Below, piece by piece: positions 25,600 to 35,799 of a stretch of DNA of 64,000 nt. Within the stretch, counting starts at the first letter, position 1. The number at the start of each line of letters is the position of its first letter. The position numbers and the translations under genes are program-made. The notes beneath the pieces are model-generated. The model was given only the letters and a program-made list of their open reading frames with translations. It did not search any database and was not told where the DNA came from. Location of the stretch: NCBI GenBank assembly GCA_017656345.1, contig JACDNZ010000007.1, forward strand, positions 1 through 64,000. The letters run 5' to 3'. Origin of the DNA: Thermosipho sp. (in: thermotogales). Its GTDB lineage: Bacteria; Thermotogota; Thermotogae; Thermotogales; Fervidobacteriaceae.

Positions 25600-26994
25600 T
25601 CACCCTATTGATGATTCAATTTCCATTTCAATTAATCTATTAAGTTCTACCGCATATTCAAATGGAAGACTTTTTACAATTGGTTCTATAAAACCTTTTA
25701 CAATCAAACTTTTTGCTTCGGCTTCATTTAATCCTCTTGACATGAGATAAAAAATTTGATCATCCTTTATCCTACCAATTCTTGCCTCATGACCTATATC
25801 AGAATCACTATTTAGAACTTCAATAATTGGCACAGTATCACTTTTTGATTTATTATCAAGCATTAATGCGGAACACTGAACATGCGACTTGCTTTTTTTG
25901 GCTTCTTTACCTATCTTTAACAGTCCTCTATAGAATGCCCAACCACCACCTACACTTATACTTCTAGCATCAATGGTAGAACTAGTATACGGGGCTAAAT
26001 GTACAACTTTTGAACCTGTATCCATATGTTGTCCAGGCCCTGCATAGGTGATTCCCAAGCTTTCGGTTTTTGCACCTTTTCCTTTTAGAATAGTCATAGG
26101 ATAAAGCATAGTTTTCATACTTCCCAAAGAACCAGAAACCCATGACATTACCCCATTTTCTTCTACAATTGATCTTTTTGTATTCAAATTATAAGTATTT
26201 TTACTCCAATTTTGAATAGTCATGTATTTTACTTTTGCATTTCTTTTCACATAGATCTCCACCATACCAGTATGCAAATTAATTACATTGTACCTTGGTG
26301 CTGAACATCCTTCAATAAATGTCACCTCAGATCCTTCATCGGCAACAATTATTGTATGTTCAAGCTGACTCATTCCAGGATTACTCATCAAAAAATATGC
26401 TTGCAATGGAAGTGGAACTTTAACACCTTTTGGTACATATAAAAAAGTACCTCCACTCCAAATTGCTCCATGCAGTGCAGCAAATTTATGATCGTGTGGT
26501 GGTACCAATTTCATAAAATACTCTTTTACAAGATCTGGATATTTTTGAACTGCAGTCTCCATATCCAAAAATATAACTCCCAGCTTTTCAAGTTCATTTT
26601 TGATATTCTGATACACAATTTCAGAATCAAATTGTGCACCAACACCTGCAAAATATTTTCTTTCAGCCTCAGGAATTCCTAATTTATCGAATGCATTTTT
26701 TATCTCCTCAGGAACCTCTTCCCAAGTAGTCGTCTTTCTAGCTTTTGGCTTTATATAAGGAATAATTTTATTTAAATCAACTTCAGAAATATCTACACCA
26801 AATTTTGGATCATGCCAAGTTTGAAAAATTTTCAAAGATTTTAATCTTAATTCTTTCATCCATCTTGGTTCATTTTTAACATCAGATATCTCCTCAATTA
26901 TTTCTTTCGTTAACCCAGGAAGTGCTTTATATTCAATTTCAACATCCGCAATGTAATTAAATTTATCATCATTAAATTCAAGATTAGTATTCAT
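25600..26994 (-). CDS. sufB: Fe-S scaffold complex subunit SufB
   Basis: The 464-residue protein has the SufB landmarks PPHDHKFAALHGAIWSGG, FIEGCSAPRYN with its conserved cysteine, TIQNWSKNTYNLNTKRS, and the C-terminal IGHEARIGRIKDDQIFYLMSRG. SufB is the main scaffold on which clusters form. The stop overlaps the region just before the sufD ribosome site and sufC ends 4 bp upstream. Confidence 0.96.
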   Translation of the reverse strand: MNTNLEFNDDKFNYIADVEIEYKALPGLTKEIIEEISDVKNEPRWMKELRLKSLKIFQTWHDPKFGVDISEVDLNKIIPYIKPKARKTTTWEEVPEEIKNAFDKLGIPEAERKYFAGVGAQFDSEIVYQNIKNELEKLGVIFLDMETAVQKYPDLVKEYFMKLVPPHDHKFAALHGAIWSGGTFLYVPKGVKVPLPLQAYFLMSNPGMSQLEHTIIVADEGSEVTFIEGCSAPRYNVINLHTGMVEIYVKRNAKVKYMTIQNWSKNTYNLNTKRSIVEENGVMSWVSGSLGSMKTMLYPMTILKGKGAKTESLGITYAGPGQHMDTGSKVVHLAPYTSSTIDARSISVGGGWAFYRGLLKIGKEAKKSKSHVQCSALMLDNKSKSDTVPIIEVLNSDSDIGHEARIGRIKDDQIFYLMSRGLNEAEAKSLIVKGFIEPIVKSLPFEYAVELNRLIEMEIESSIG

Positions 26995-26998
26995 TCAA

Positions 26999-27742
26999 TC
27001 ACCCCTTAATAACGGAATAACCTTTTTCTTCAACTTCATTTGCAAGTTCTATTCCACCAGACATAGCTATCCTTCCATCAACATATACATGTACTTTATC
27101 AACATCAAGATAATTAAGTATTCTTTTATAATGAGTAATTATTAAAACTGATGTTCCATCTTCTCTAATTTCTTTTATCTGATTTGCAACGATTCTTAAA
27201 GCATCTACATCAAGGCCTGAATCAATTTCATCAAGAATAAGCAATTTTGGTTTTAAAAAATATGCCTGCAATATTTCTGCTTTTTTCTTTTCACCACCAG
27301 AAAAACCAACATTAAGAAACCTATTGAGAAAATCATTAGAGACAGCTAACTTTTCAAGCCTTTCCTTCAAAATTTCATTAAGCTCCATAAATGATTCATT
27401 ATCACCATGTAATTTTCTATACGCTGTAATTAAAAATGTATTGAAATTTACTCCCTCTATTTCAAAAGGATTTTGGAAGGTCATAAAAATACCCATTTTT
27501 ACTCTCTCATCTGGTGTAAAATCTTTTATATCCTGACCCTTAAATAAAATATCTCCTTTTATAACTTTATATTTTGGATTTCCCATAATTATGTTAGCAA
27601 GAGTAGATTTTCCAGAACCATTTGGACCCATAATCGCATGTAATTCATTTTCACCTATTTCAAGATTAACACCTTTCAGTATTTCAGTTCCATCTTCAGC
27701 CAATGCAGCATGTAGGTTTCTTATACTTAATATATTTTCCAT
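26999..27742 (-). CDS. sufC: Fe-S assembly ATPase SufC
   Basis: The 247-residue ABC-type ATPase has Walker A GPNGSGKSTLAN, the SufC-specific FQNPFEIEGVNF, signature VGFSGGEKKKAEILQ and Walker B LLILDEIDSGLDVDAL. SufC powers conformational change of SufBD. It is the first gene of sufCBDSU and follows a promoter with a short palindrome in the leader. Confidence 0.97.
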   Translation of the reverse strand: MENILSIRNLHAALAEDGTEILKGVNLEIGENELHAIMGPNGSGKSTLANIIMGNPKYKVIKGDILFKGQDIKDFTPDERVKMGIFMTFQNPFEIEGVNFNTFLITAYRKLHGDNESFMELNEILKERLEKLAVSNDFLNRFLNVGFSGGEKKKAEILQAYFLKPKLLILDEIDSGLDVDALRIVANQIKEIREDGTSVLIITHYKRILNYLDVDKVHVYVDGRIAMSGGIELANEVEEKGYSVIKG

Positions 27743-27757
27743 AAGTTTTCCCCTCCT

Positions 27758-27777
27758 TAATTAGCTTTACCTAATTA
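27758..27777. promoter_or_regulatory. palindrome in the suf leader, possible operator
   Basis: TAATTAG, six bases, CTAATTA form a perfect inverted repeat between the probable -10 (TATACT/TATAAT just upstream on the minus strand, near 27780) and the sufC ribosome site AAGGAGGG. A TTTACG hexamer lies about 16 bp above the -10. A repressor site is plausible but not assigned. Confidence 0.4.
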
Positions 27778-27852
27778 TAGTATATCATATTAATTAAAAA
27801 CGTAAACCTTCATTTTGTTAATTTTAATTTAAAAAGATTTATATAAAAAATA

Positions 27853-27876
27853 AAAATCCCCCAATTGGGGGATTTT
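27853..27876 (-). terminator. terminator after the NifX-like gene
   Basis: ATCCCCC and GGGGGAT enclose AATT and are followed on the minus strand by TTTTATTTTTT, about 23 bp past the stop codon. Confidence 0.85.
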
Positions 27877-27899
27877 GATAAATCCATTATTTTCAATAT

Positions 27900-28298
27900 T
27901 TAATTCCTCGAAATAAATTTTTCAAGTTTGCCTTCTAAAAAATCTTCAATTATCTGATCCAAAGATTTGTTTGGAGTCTCAAAATATAAATCTATATTTC
28001 TTTTCATTAAATCCTCATATAATTTAGGACCTACTCTTACTGCTATTATTGCTTCAATATCGCCAAGAATAGTAAATAATTCGTCGTGTTCATGCCCTTT
28101 ATGAGAATGTTCATCATTTCCATGATGTTCTTCATGAGTTCCGTGATGCGTTTTCGCATGAAAGTTTTCAATCAACTCTTTAGTTTCAACTTTTCCATTT
28201 TTAATTTCTACTATCAAAAAATATTTTGATCTTCCAAAATGAGTTGCAATTAAATTACCGTCATCCGTCGGAATTAAAATTTTTAAATTATTTTTCAC
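27900..28298 (-). CDS. NifX/NifB-C-type dinitrogenase-cofactor-like protein with histidine-rich insert
   Basis: The 132-residue protein has the small alpha/beta fold of the NifX/NafY/NifB C-terminal family: ILIPTDDGN at the start, THFGRSKYFLIVE, and a late AIIAVRVGPKLYEDL. About 28 residues in the middle are rich in histidine and acidic residues (HHGTHEEHHG, then more), which suggests metal binding. Family members carry Fe-S or Fe-Mo precursors; there are no nitrogenase genes here, so a metal or Fe-S carrier role near the suf operon is inferred. The start is GTG at 28298 after GGAGGT. Confidence 0.82.
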   Translation of the reverse strand: MKNNLKILIPTDDGNLIATHFGRSKYFLIVEIKNGKVETKELIENFHAKTHHGTHEEHHGNDEHSHKGHEHDELFTILGDIEAIIAVRVGPKLYEDLMKRNIDLYFETPNKSLDQIIEDFLEGKLEKFISRN

Positions 28299-28366
28299 AA
28301 TTTACCTCCTTTCAGTTTTAAATCTATTTACTGTTTATAACTAATTATATTTTATCATTAGACATT

Positions 28367-28397
28367 TAAAAAAATCCCCCCTGCACTTACAGGGGGG
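28367..28397 (-). terminator. groEL terminator
   Basis: CCCCCCTG and CAGGGGGG form an 8-bp stem with a 6-nt loop and a downstream run of seven T on the minus strand. It also lies just upstream of the NifX-like gene promoter region. Confidence 0.88.
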
Positions 28398-28405
28398 CAT
28401 TTCTA

Positions 28406-30031
<1,626 letters not shown>

Positions 30032-30048
30032 TCACCTCCTTATTGGTT

Positions 30049-30321
30049 TTAATCTTCAATTCTTGCTAAAATATCATCAACATCAATTATGATGTAGTCT
30101 TCATCTTCAATCTTTATCTCTGTTCCAGAATACTTAGAGAATATAACTCTGTCACCTACACGAATTTCAAAATCAGTATCTTCAATATTACCAATCGCAA
30201 TAACTTCAGCTTTCATGGGTTTTTCTTTTGCGGTATCAGGAAGAACAATTCCTCCTTCTGTTCTCTTTTCTTCTTTAATTGGCTTAATTAAAAGTCTTGA
30301 ACCAAGTGGTATAACTTTCAT
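30049..30321 (-). CDS. groES: co-chaperonin GroES
   Basis: The 90-residue protein carries the GroES features [19 protein letters not shown] with the mobile loop ending GGIVLP, and the YSGTEI(K) roof segment. The ATG at 30321 is 6 nt after a GGGGGT site; the frame upstream to 30339 is not needed. It heads the groESL operon under a CIRCE-like element. Confidence 0.97.
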   Translation of the reverse strand: MKVIPLGSRLLIKPIKEEKRTEGGIVLPDTAKEKPMKAEVIAIGNIEDTDFEIRVGDRVIFSKYSGTEIKIEDEDYIIIDVDDILARIED

Positions 30322-30349
30322 GCTTGTACCCCCTTTCAAAATTTTTATG

Positions 30350-30376
30350 TTATCACTCTCGTTTATTGACTGCTAA
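30350..30376. promoter_or_regulatory. CIRCE element (HrcA operator) of groESL
   Basis: TTATCACTC, nine bases, GACTGCTAA match the CIRCE consensus TTAGCACTC-N9-GAGTGCTAA with one substitution in each arm. It overlaps the promoter region and lies 29 bp before the groES ATG, as expected for HrcA control. Confidence 0.85.
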
Positions 30377-30390
30377 TTTTAGTTTACCAA
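30362..30390 (-). promoter_or_regulatory. groESL promoter candidate
   Basis: TTGGTA (30385-30390) is followed after 17 bp by AATAAA (30362-30367) on the minus strand. The weak -10 lies inside the CIRCE centre. Confidence 0.4.
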
Positions 30391-30507
30391 AAATGTGAAA
30401 AATGTGAAGTCTCATGTTTTAGAAATATTGGTAATTATAGCGGTTTATATGGCAATAACGCTTATTTTCTTGTTTTTTCACACCAAAACGTTTGCGCCAA
30501 AGATGAT

Positions 30508-30537
30508 AAAAAAAGGAAGGGAGGTTCTCTCCCTTCC
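30508..30537 (-). terminator. terminator of tRNA-Ala
   Basis: GGAAGGGAG and CTCCCTTCC form a perfect 9-bp stem with a 5-nt loop, followed by seven T on the minus strand, just past the tRNA 3' end. Confidence 0.9.
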
Positions 30538-30540
30538 CTC

Positions 30541-30616
30541 TGGTGGAGCCGATGGGATTCGAACCCACTGCCTCTACCGTGCCATGGTAGCGCTCTCCCA
30601 ATTGAGCTACGGCCCC
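30541..30616 (-). tRNA. tRNA-Ala (GGC)
   Basis: The complement begins GGGGCCGTAGCTCAATTGG and ends CATCGGCTCCACCA with encoded CCA. Anticodon stem CTACC/GGTAG holds the loop ATGGCAC, giving GGC. The acceptor stem contains a G-U pair near the fourth position. Length is 76 nt. Confidence 0.97.
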
Positions 30617-30627
30617 ACTCTTAAATA

Positions 30628-30656
30628 AATTTATCACATTTTGATAAAATAGTCAA
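30628..30656 (-). promoter_or_regulatory. tRNA-Ala promoter
   Basis: TTGACT (30651-30656) and TAAATT (30628-30633) are separated by 17 bp on the minus strand, upstream of the tRNA by about 12 bp. Confidence 0.75.
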
Positions 30657-30721
30657 TATTAACACGGAACTATATTTTTTGATGTATAATATAATATAAA
30701 ATAAAAAACGGAGGGAAAAAC

Positions 30722-31102
30722 TTGAACATATTTGAAAAAATACATCCTAATATCAATATACGAGAAATTCCAACTGATTCTTTAGCTTATCTTGGCGACG
30801 CTGTCTTTAATCTTTTTATAAAACTCCAATACTTTAAAAAAACTTCTGCTTACAATTTACATAAAAAAACTCAAGACTTTGTAAACAGAAAACACCAAGC
30901 TGAACTTTTAGATCGTATCTTCCCACTGCTTACTGATGAAGAAATTAATTTTGTAAAACGTGGTATCAATAGCAAAGGAGCAGGAAGATATGGAAACGAT
31001 CCCGCATATAGAAAAAGCACAGGCTTCGAAGTCCTCATTGGTTATTTATATTTAACTGATCATGAAAGGCTCTTTGAACTATTGAAAGGAGTGTTAGAAT
31101 GA
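30722..31102 (+). CDS. mrnC: Mini-ribonuclease III
   Basis: The 126-residue protein is an RNase III catalytic domain without the dsRNA-binding domain: LAYLGDAVFNLFIK provides the metal-binding aspartate region and KRGINSKGAGRYGNDPAYRKSTGFEVLIGYLYL the second half. MrnC matures 23S rRNA ends. It starts with TTG 7 nt after a GGAGGG site; TATAAT occurs near 30685. The stop overlaps the next start by 4 bases. Confidence 0.93.
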   Translation: MNIFEKIHPNINIREIPTDSLAYLGDAVFNLFIKLQYFKKTSAYNLHKKTQDFVNRKHQAELLDRIFPLLTDEEINFVKRGINSKGAGRYGNDPAYRKSTGFEVLIGYLYLTDHERLFELLKGVLE

Positions 31103-32826
31103 ATAGATCGGTAATCATCGACGGCTCAGTAATATATACAAACTTCAGTCAAATTATGGGACATAAAAAATTCGAAGAACTTTTAAAAGAATTTATTAAT
31201 CTTCTCGCAGAAAAAAATAGCCCATTAATTAAAACTTTAAATCCATTTAAAATTGGTGAAAATATTGATATTAAAAGATTAGTCGAATATCTTCATCTTT
31301 TGTCCATGCGAAACATTAAAGAAATCACAAATATAATCAATTACGTAAATCCCGAAGAACTTGAAAAATTTTTAGAAGGTTTTTACTCTTTTTGGAGAAA
31401 TAAACATAGATTTATGGTCAGGCAGGAAAAATATGTAGATGATTACAACAGAAGAGCCAGTATCGAATATACTATGACAATGGTTGGTGATCAATTTAAA
31501 GCCGTGATAAAAAATATGTATAGACAACTAATTTCAAACACCACAAACGAATTTCCGAAAGTAATGAGACAACTCCCAAGCGGGGTTCAAGTTATGTTTT
31601 TATATGATTATATAAAATGTGAAAACTTAGCCAATAATTGGATTAGTAAAATTCCTACAATTTGGGGTGCAATTTTTGATCCTCCCGCAATATTCTATAC
31701 AAAATCTAACAAACGGAAAGGAATTATCCCTTTGGTTGAAAAAAACTTTTTGAATAAATTAGAACTCTCTCCAACAGAATGGTTCAGAATACCAATAATG
31801 GTTGGTGATCTTTTATTCTTTAATTTCGTACATAAGGAATATTTAGCACACGGTGCAGGACTTGCAAATTTATTTGAGTTAGCATCTCCAAAAGTAATTA
31901 AAAGCAAAAAACCTGACGGGATAATTATTTTTGGATTACATCCTAGTTTAATTCCCGAGTACAATGAAAAATGGAAAAATGCTGTGATATTTAAAGACAA
32001 AGAAAATGAAGTCTACATAGGAATTATACCTGCCCTTGATGAGAATGATTACTTTGGATACATGAAAAAGACCACCTTAACAGTCCACAACCTAATTAAA
32101 CTAGACCATGGAAAACTTCCCATTCATGGTTCAATGGCCAAAATCACACTTAAATCTGGTAAAAGTGCTATAGCAATGTTTGTTGGCGATAGTGGTGCTG
32201 GAAAAAGTGAAACATTAGATGCACTAAATAGGCTAGAGGAAGTTGCAGATGTAAACATTATTATTGATGATATGGGAAGTCTTGATATTATTGACAATAA
32301 AATTGTGGCATTCGGAACTGAAACCGGCGCATTCGTTAGACTTGATGACCTTCCTCCAGGCTACGCATATCATACTATGGATAGAAGTATTTTTATGAAT
32401 CCAGATAAAATTAATGCAAGAGTTATAGTCCCCTTTAATAATTACAAAGAAATAATAACCCCTACACCCATCGATTTTATTTTTTATGCAAACAATTATA
32501 CAGAAGTATACAGAGATGACGAAAGAATAATATTTTTTGACAATCCTGAAGATGCTTTGAAAGTATTTTCAGAAGGAAAACGATTTGCAAAAGGAACGAC
32601 ATCTGAAACTGGTTTGACTACTTCCTATTTTGCAAATCCATTTGGAGCTATTCAAATGAAAGAAATACATCACAAAATAGCAGAAAAATTCTTCAATAAA
32701 ATGTTCGAGTTGGGGGTGAAAGTAGGCGAAATAAGAACAATGCTTGGCATTAAAGGTTTTGAGAAAGAGGGAACATTACTGGCTGCTAAAGCTTTGTTAA
32801 AAATAATTGAAAATTATAGGGGGTGA
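31099..32826 (+). CDS. HPr-kinase/PEPCK-like P-loop protein of unknown function
   Basis: The 575-residue protein has a long helical N-terminal region of no recognised type. The C-terminal half contains IHGSMAKI, the P-loop GDSGAGKSETLDAL and IIIDDMGSLDII, in the order seen in HPr kinase/phosphorylase and PEP carboxykinase folds. The P-loop with GKSE is of HprK type, but the protein is almost twice HprK size and residues around the kinase loop differ. It may phosphorylate a protein or small molecule. It overlaps mrnC and nearly touches tldD, so the four genes form an operon. Confidence 0.7.
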   Translation: MNRSVIIDGSVIYTNFSQIMGHKKFEELLKEFINLLAEKNSPLIKTLNPFKIGENIDIKRLVEYLHLLSMRNIKEITNIINYVNPEELEKFLEGFYSFWRNKHRFMVRQEKYVDDYNRRASIEYTMTMVGDQFKAVIKNMYRQLISNTTNEFPKVMRQLPSGVQVMFLYDYIKCENLANNWISKIPTIWGAIFDPPAIFYTKSNKRKGIIPLVEKNFLNKLELSPTEWFRIPIMVGDLLFFNFVHKEYLAHGAGLANLFELASPKVIKSKKPDGIIIFGLHPSLIPEYNEKWKNAVIFKDKENEVYIGIIPALDENDYFGYMKKTTLTVHNLIKLDHGKLPIHGSMAKITLKSGKSAIAMFVGDSGAGKSETLDALNRLEEVADVNIIIDDMGSLDIIDNKIVAFGTETGAFVRLDDLPPGYAYHTMDRSIFMNPDKINARVIVPFNNYKEIITPTPIDFIFYANNYTEVYRDDERIIFFDNPEDALKVFSEGKRFAKGTTSETGLTTSYFANPFGAIQMKEIHHKIAEKFFNKMFELGVKVGEIRTMLGIKGFEKEGTLLAAKALLKIIENYRG

Positions 32827-32830
32827 TTCA

Positions 32831-34219
32831 GTGATTAGCAAAGCTCTCATACAAGACATTATTGGAACTGTTCTGAAACATGGAGGAGATTTTGCTGAAG
32901 TCTTTTTTGAAAAAAGATATGATAATAAATTTCAATTAAAAGATGGAAAACTCGAAAGTGCATCTTCCGGAACAACCCTTGGAATAGGAATTAGGGGGTT
33001 TTTAGGTAATAAGGCCATATATGCTTATACAAACATCTTAAATAGAGAAAATTTATTATCAGTTGCAAAACGTGTTGGAGAAGCATTGGGAGAAATTAAA
33101 ATTTTAGAACATACTTTTAATTTTGACGATACTAAACTAAAAAATAAACATATTGTTTATTTTTACCCAAAAGATATCGAAAAAAATGAAAAAGTAGACG
33201 TAATGAAAAGAGCTTATTATGCTGCCAAAAATTTTTCCAATTTGATAAAGCAAGTTCACATAATGTATTGGGACTATGATCAAGAAATACTGGTAGCAAA
33301 TTCTGAAGGCACATGGGCAGAAGATAGAAGAGTTCGAACAAGGCTCATGATAAGTGCTATAGCTGAACATAATGGAAATATGGAGCGTGGGTTTTATGGG
33401 CCAGGTGCTGGAATGGGATTTGAATTTTTCAATAGATTAAATGTTGAGGAAGCTGCAAAAAGAGCTGCAAGAATTGCCGCAAGAATGGTAGATGCTGATC
33501 CTGCTCCTGCTGGTAAAATGCCAGTTGTAATATCTAATGAATTCGGTGGTGTAATTTTTCATGAAGCTGTTGGCCACGCATTAGAAGCTACCTCTGTAGC
33601 AAAAGGTGCTTCAGTCTTTGCTGGAAAATTAGGGCAAAAAGTCGCTGCAGAATGTGTATCAGCAGTTGATGACGCAACCATTCCAAATGCTTGGGGATCT
33701 GCTAATATTGATGACGAAGGAACTCCAACCCGAAGAAATATTTTAATAGACAAAGGTATTCTAGTTGGATATCTAATTGACAAACTTGGAGGCAGAAGAA
33801 TGGGAATGGAAAGTACAGGAAGTGCAAGAAGACAAGACTATACGTTCGCTCCAACTTCAAGAATGAGTAATACATTTATTCTTCCAGGTAATTATTACCC
33901 TGAAGAAATTATTGCAGCAACCGAATATGGTTTATATGCAAAAACAATGGGAGGCGGATCAGTAATCCCCGGAACAGGTGAATTTAATTTTGCAGTTATG
34001 GAAGCTTACTTAATAGAAAATGGTAAAATAACTAAACCTGTCAAAGGAGCTACTTTAATTGGAAAAGGATATGAGATAATCCAAAAAATAGATATGGTTG
34101 GTAATGATATCGACAGAGGTCAAGGTATGTGTGGATCACTTTCAGGTGCAATACCTGCAGATGTAGGACAACCAACTATAAGAGTTTCTGAAATAACTGT
34201 TGGGGGGCGAAACAAATGA
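32831..34219 (+). CDS. tldD: TldD metalloprotease subunit
   Basis: The protein of about 462 residues has the TldD zinc motif HEAVGHALEA near residue 245 and the conserved FAPTSRMSNTFILPG region and TKPVKGATLIG. TldD with TldE degrades unfolded peptides and matures certain modified peptides. The GTG at 32831 follows a GGGGGTGA site; an upstream ATG at 32807 overlaps the previous gene and is less likely. The stop overlaps the tldE ATG as ATGA. Confidence 0.95.
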   Translation: MISKALIQDIIGTVLKHGGDFAEVFFEKRYDNKFQLKDGKLESASSGTTLGIGIRGFLGNKAIYAYTNILNRENLLSVAKRVGEALGEIKILEHTFNFDDTKLKNKHIVYFYPKDIEKNEKVDVMKRAYYAAKNFSNLIKQVHIMYWDYDQEILVANSEGTWAEDRRVRTRLMISAIAEHNGNMERGFYGPGAGMGFEFFNRLNVEEAAKRAARIAARMVDADPAPAGKMPVVISNEFGGVIFHEAVGHALEATSVAKGASVFAGKLGQKVAAECVSAVDDATIPNAWGSANIDDEGTPTRRNILIDKGILVGYLIDKLGGRRMGMESTGSARRQDYTFAPTSRMSNTFILPGNYYPEEIIAATEYGLYAKTMGGGSVIPGTGEFNFAVMEAYLIENGKITKPVKGATLIGKGYEIIQKIDMVGNDIDRGQGMCGSLSGAIPADVGQPTIRVSEITVGGRNK

Positions 34220-35523
34220 CTTTCAATGAATTCAAAGAAAAAATTTTCATACTCGCCAAAAAAGAAGGATTTGAAGCACAAATTGAATTTAATGGTCAAC
34301 AAGAATTTTCAATAAGATACGCTAATAATGATATTGATCAATATACAGATGCCTCAAAATTCTCTGTATCTCTAAAAATATTGAAGAATGGGAAAATTGG
34401 GAATGCATTTACTGAATCATTTGATAATCCTGAAGAGCTATTCAATGAAGCAGTCACAAGTTGGAAAATAATAGATAGTGAGGAAGAAAATTTCTTCTAC
34501 GATGGAAAAGAAGAATATCCAAAAATGCGAACATATTTCGGCGAATTTGAAAAAGTTCCTGTAAAGGAAAAAATTGATTTTGTTAGAAAACTCTATTTAA
34601 GCTCTAAATGTAATGAGAAAATAGTTATGGTCCCATATGCCATGTTTAAAAACTTTGTTATAGAAAAAAAGATGGCAAATACCCTCGGCCTCAATATTGA
34701 AGCAAAATTTGATGGTGCTTTTTCTTTTGCAATGGCAATTTCTCAAGACACCAGTAACCACTCGGGCTTTTGGTTTGAACTTGGAAAAAAAGTCGAAGAT
34801 TTAAATCCAGAGGCAATTGGCAAAAAAGTATGCGAAGAAGCACTTTCGCTTCTTGGAGCAAAATCTGTTAAAAGTGGGAAATACCGAGTAATTCTCAGAC
34901 ACACAGCTTTTGAAGATATGCTATCGCTTCTTCGTTCAATGATTTCTGCTGAAAATGTTCAAAAAAATATGTCTCCATTAAAAGGAAAAATTAATAAAAA
35001 AATTGGTAGTGATATTTTAAACATACTTGATGTCCCTTACCACCCTTTAAGTATCACTAACAGACCTTTCGATGATGAAGGTGTACCAACCAAAGAAAAA
35101 TTCATAATAAAAGATGGAATTTTAACAACATATCTTCATAACTTAAAAACTGCTAAGAAAGATAATGTAGAGCCGACAGGTAATGCCATTGGCGCTTCGA
35201 TCTCACCAATAAATTTATTTATAAAACCCGGCAATTTAACATTTAATGAATTAGTTAATAAACTCGATGAAGGTTTAATTATAACAAGTGTAGATGGTAT
35301 GCATTCCGGTGCTAATCCTATATCTGGAAACTTTTCACTTGGTGCAAGAGGATATAGAGTAAAAAATGGAAAAATTATTGGTGCCGTTGAACAAATTACT
35401 ATTTCTGGAAATTTCCTTGAACTTCTTGAAAAAATTGAAGCAATCGGTAACGATTTAAAGGCTTCAGAAGGTATTTTAACTCCTAGTGTTTTAGTCAAAG
35501 AACTTGACATAGCTGGCGAATAA
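34216..35523 (+). CDS. tldE: TldE/PmbA protease subunit
   Basis: The 435-residue protein is the partner of TldD: it has the same overall fold with IRYANNDIDQY, TYLHNLKTAKKDN and DGMHSGANPISGNFSLGARGY, but lacks the HExxxH zinc site. TldE shapes the heterodimer and does not bind zinc itself. It is translationally coupled to tldD. Confidence 0.95.
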   Translation: MTFNEFKEKIFILAKKEGFEAQIEFNGQQEFSIRYANNDIDQYTDASKFSVSLKILKNGKIGNAFTESFDNPEELFNEAVTSWKIIDSEEENFFYDGKEEYPKMRTYFGEFEKVPVKEKIDFVRKLYLSSKCNEKIVMVPYAMFKNFVIEKKMANTLGLNIEAKFDGAFSFAMAISQDTSNHSGFWFELGKKVEDLNPEAIGKKVCEEALSLLGAKSVKSGKYRVILRHTAFEDMLSLLRSMISAENVQKNMSPLKGKINKKIGSDILNILDVPYHPLSITNRPFDDEGVPTKEKFIIKDGILTTYLHNLKTAKKDNVEPTGNAIGASISPINLFIKPGNLTFNELVNKLDEGLIITSVDGMHSGANPISGNFSLGARGYRVKNGKIIGAVEQITISGNFLELLEKIEAIGNDLKASEGILTPSVLVKELDIAGE

Positions 35524-35563
35524 TTTTGAATTTACCTTATTCATACCAACAAAACATAACACA

Positions 35564-35596
35564 AACATAGCCCCGATTAAAAGTCGGGGCTATGTT
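35564..35596 (+). terminator. 13-bp hairpin after tldE
   Basis: AACATAGCCCCGA and TCGGGGCTATGTT form a perfect 13-bp stem with a 7-nt loop about 40 bp past the tldE stop. There is only a GTTAATT tract after it, so it is a weaker terminator or a processing/stability hairpin. The remaining gap to 35799 is AT-rich, with TTGACA near 35636 and TATAAT near 35701 as possible promoter parts for the next gene. Confidence 0.6.
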
Positions 35597-35799
35597 GTTA
35601 ATTACATGATTTACTGATATTTATGGATATTTTGACAACTATTTTATTCGCCATTTTATCAAATTATTACATTGCGTATCTTGTAAAAATTGCCAACATA
35701 TAATGTAAAATAGAGATAAGATTAAACTCAAAATATTTAAAATCAACAAGTAGAATTATACTTTAAAAATAACTTACAACCCACTATTGAGGTGAAATA

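Noticed and set aside
30395-30628. Plus-strand ORF of 77 codons with a hydrophobic N-terminus
   Set aside because: It has no ribosome site, and the second half runs antisense through the terminator and tRNA-Ala. The hydrophobic N-terminal stretch is a possible decayed fragment but cannot be supported.
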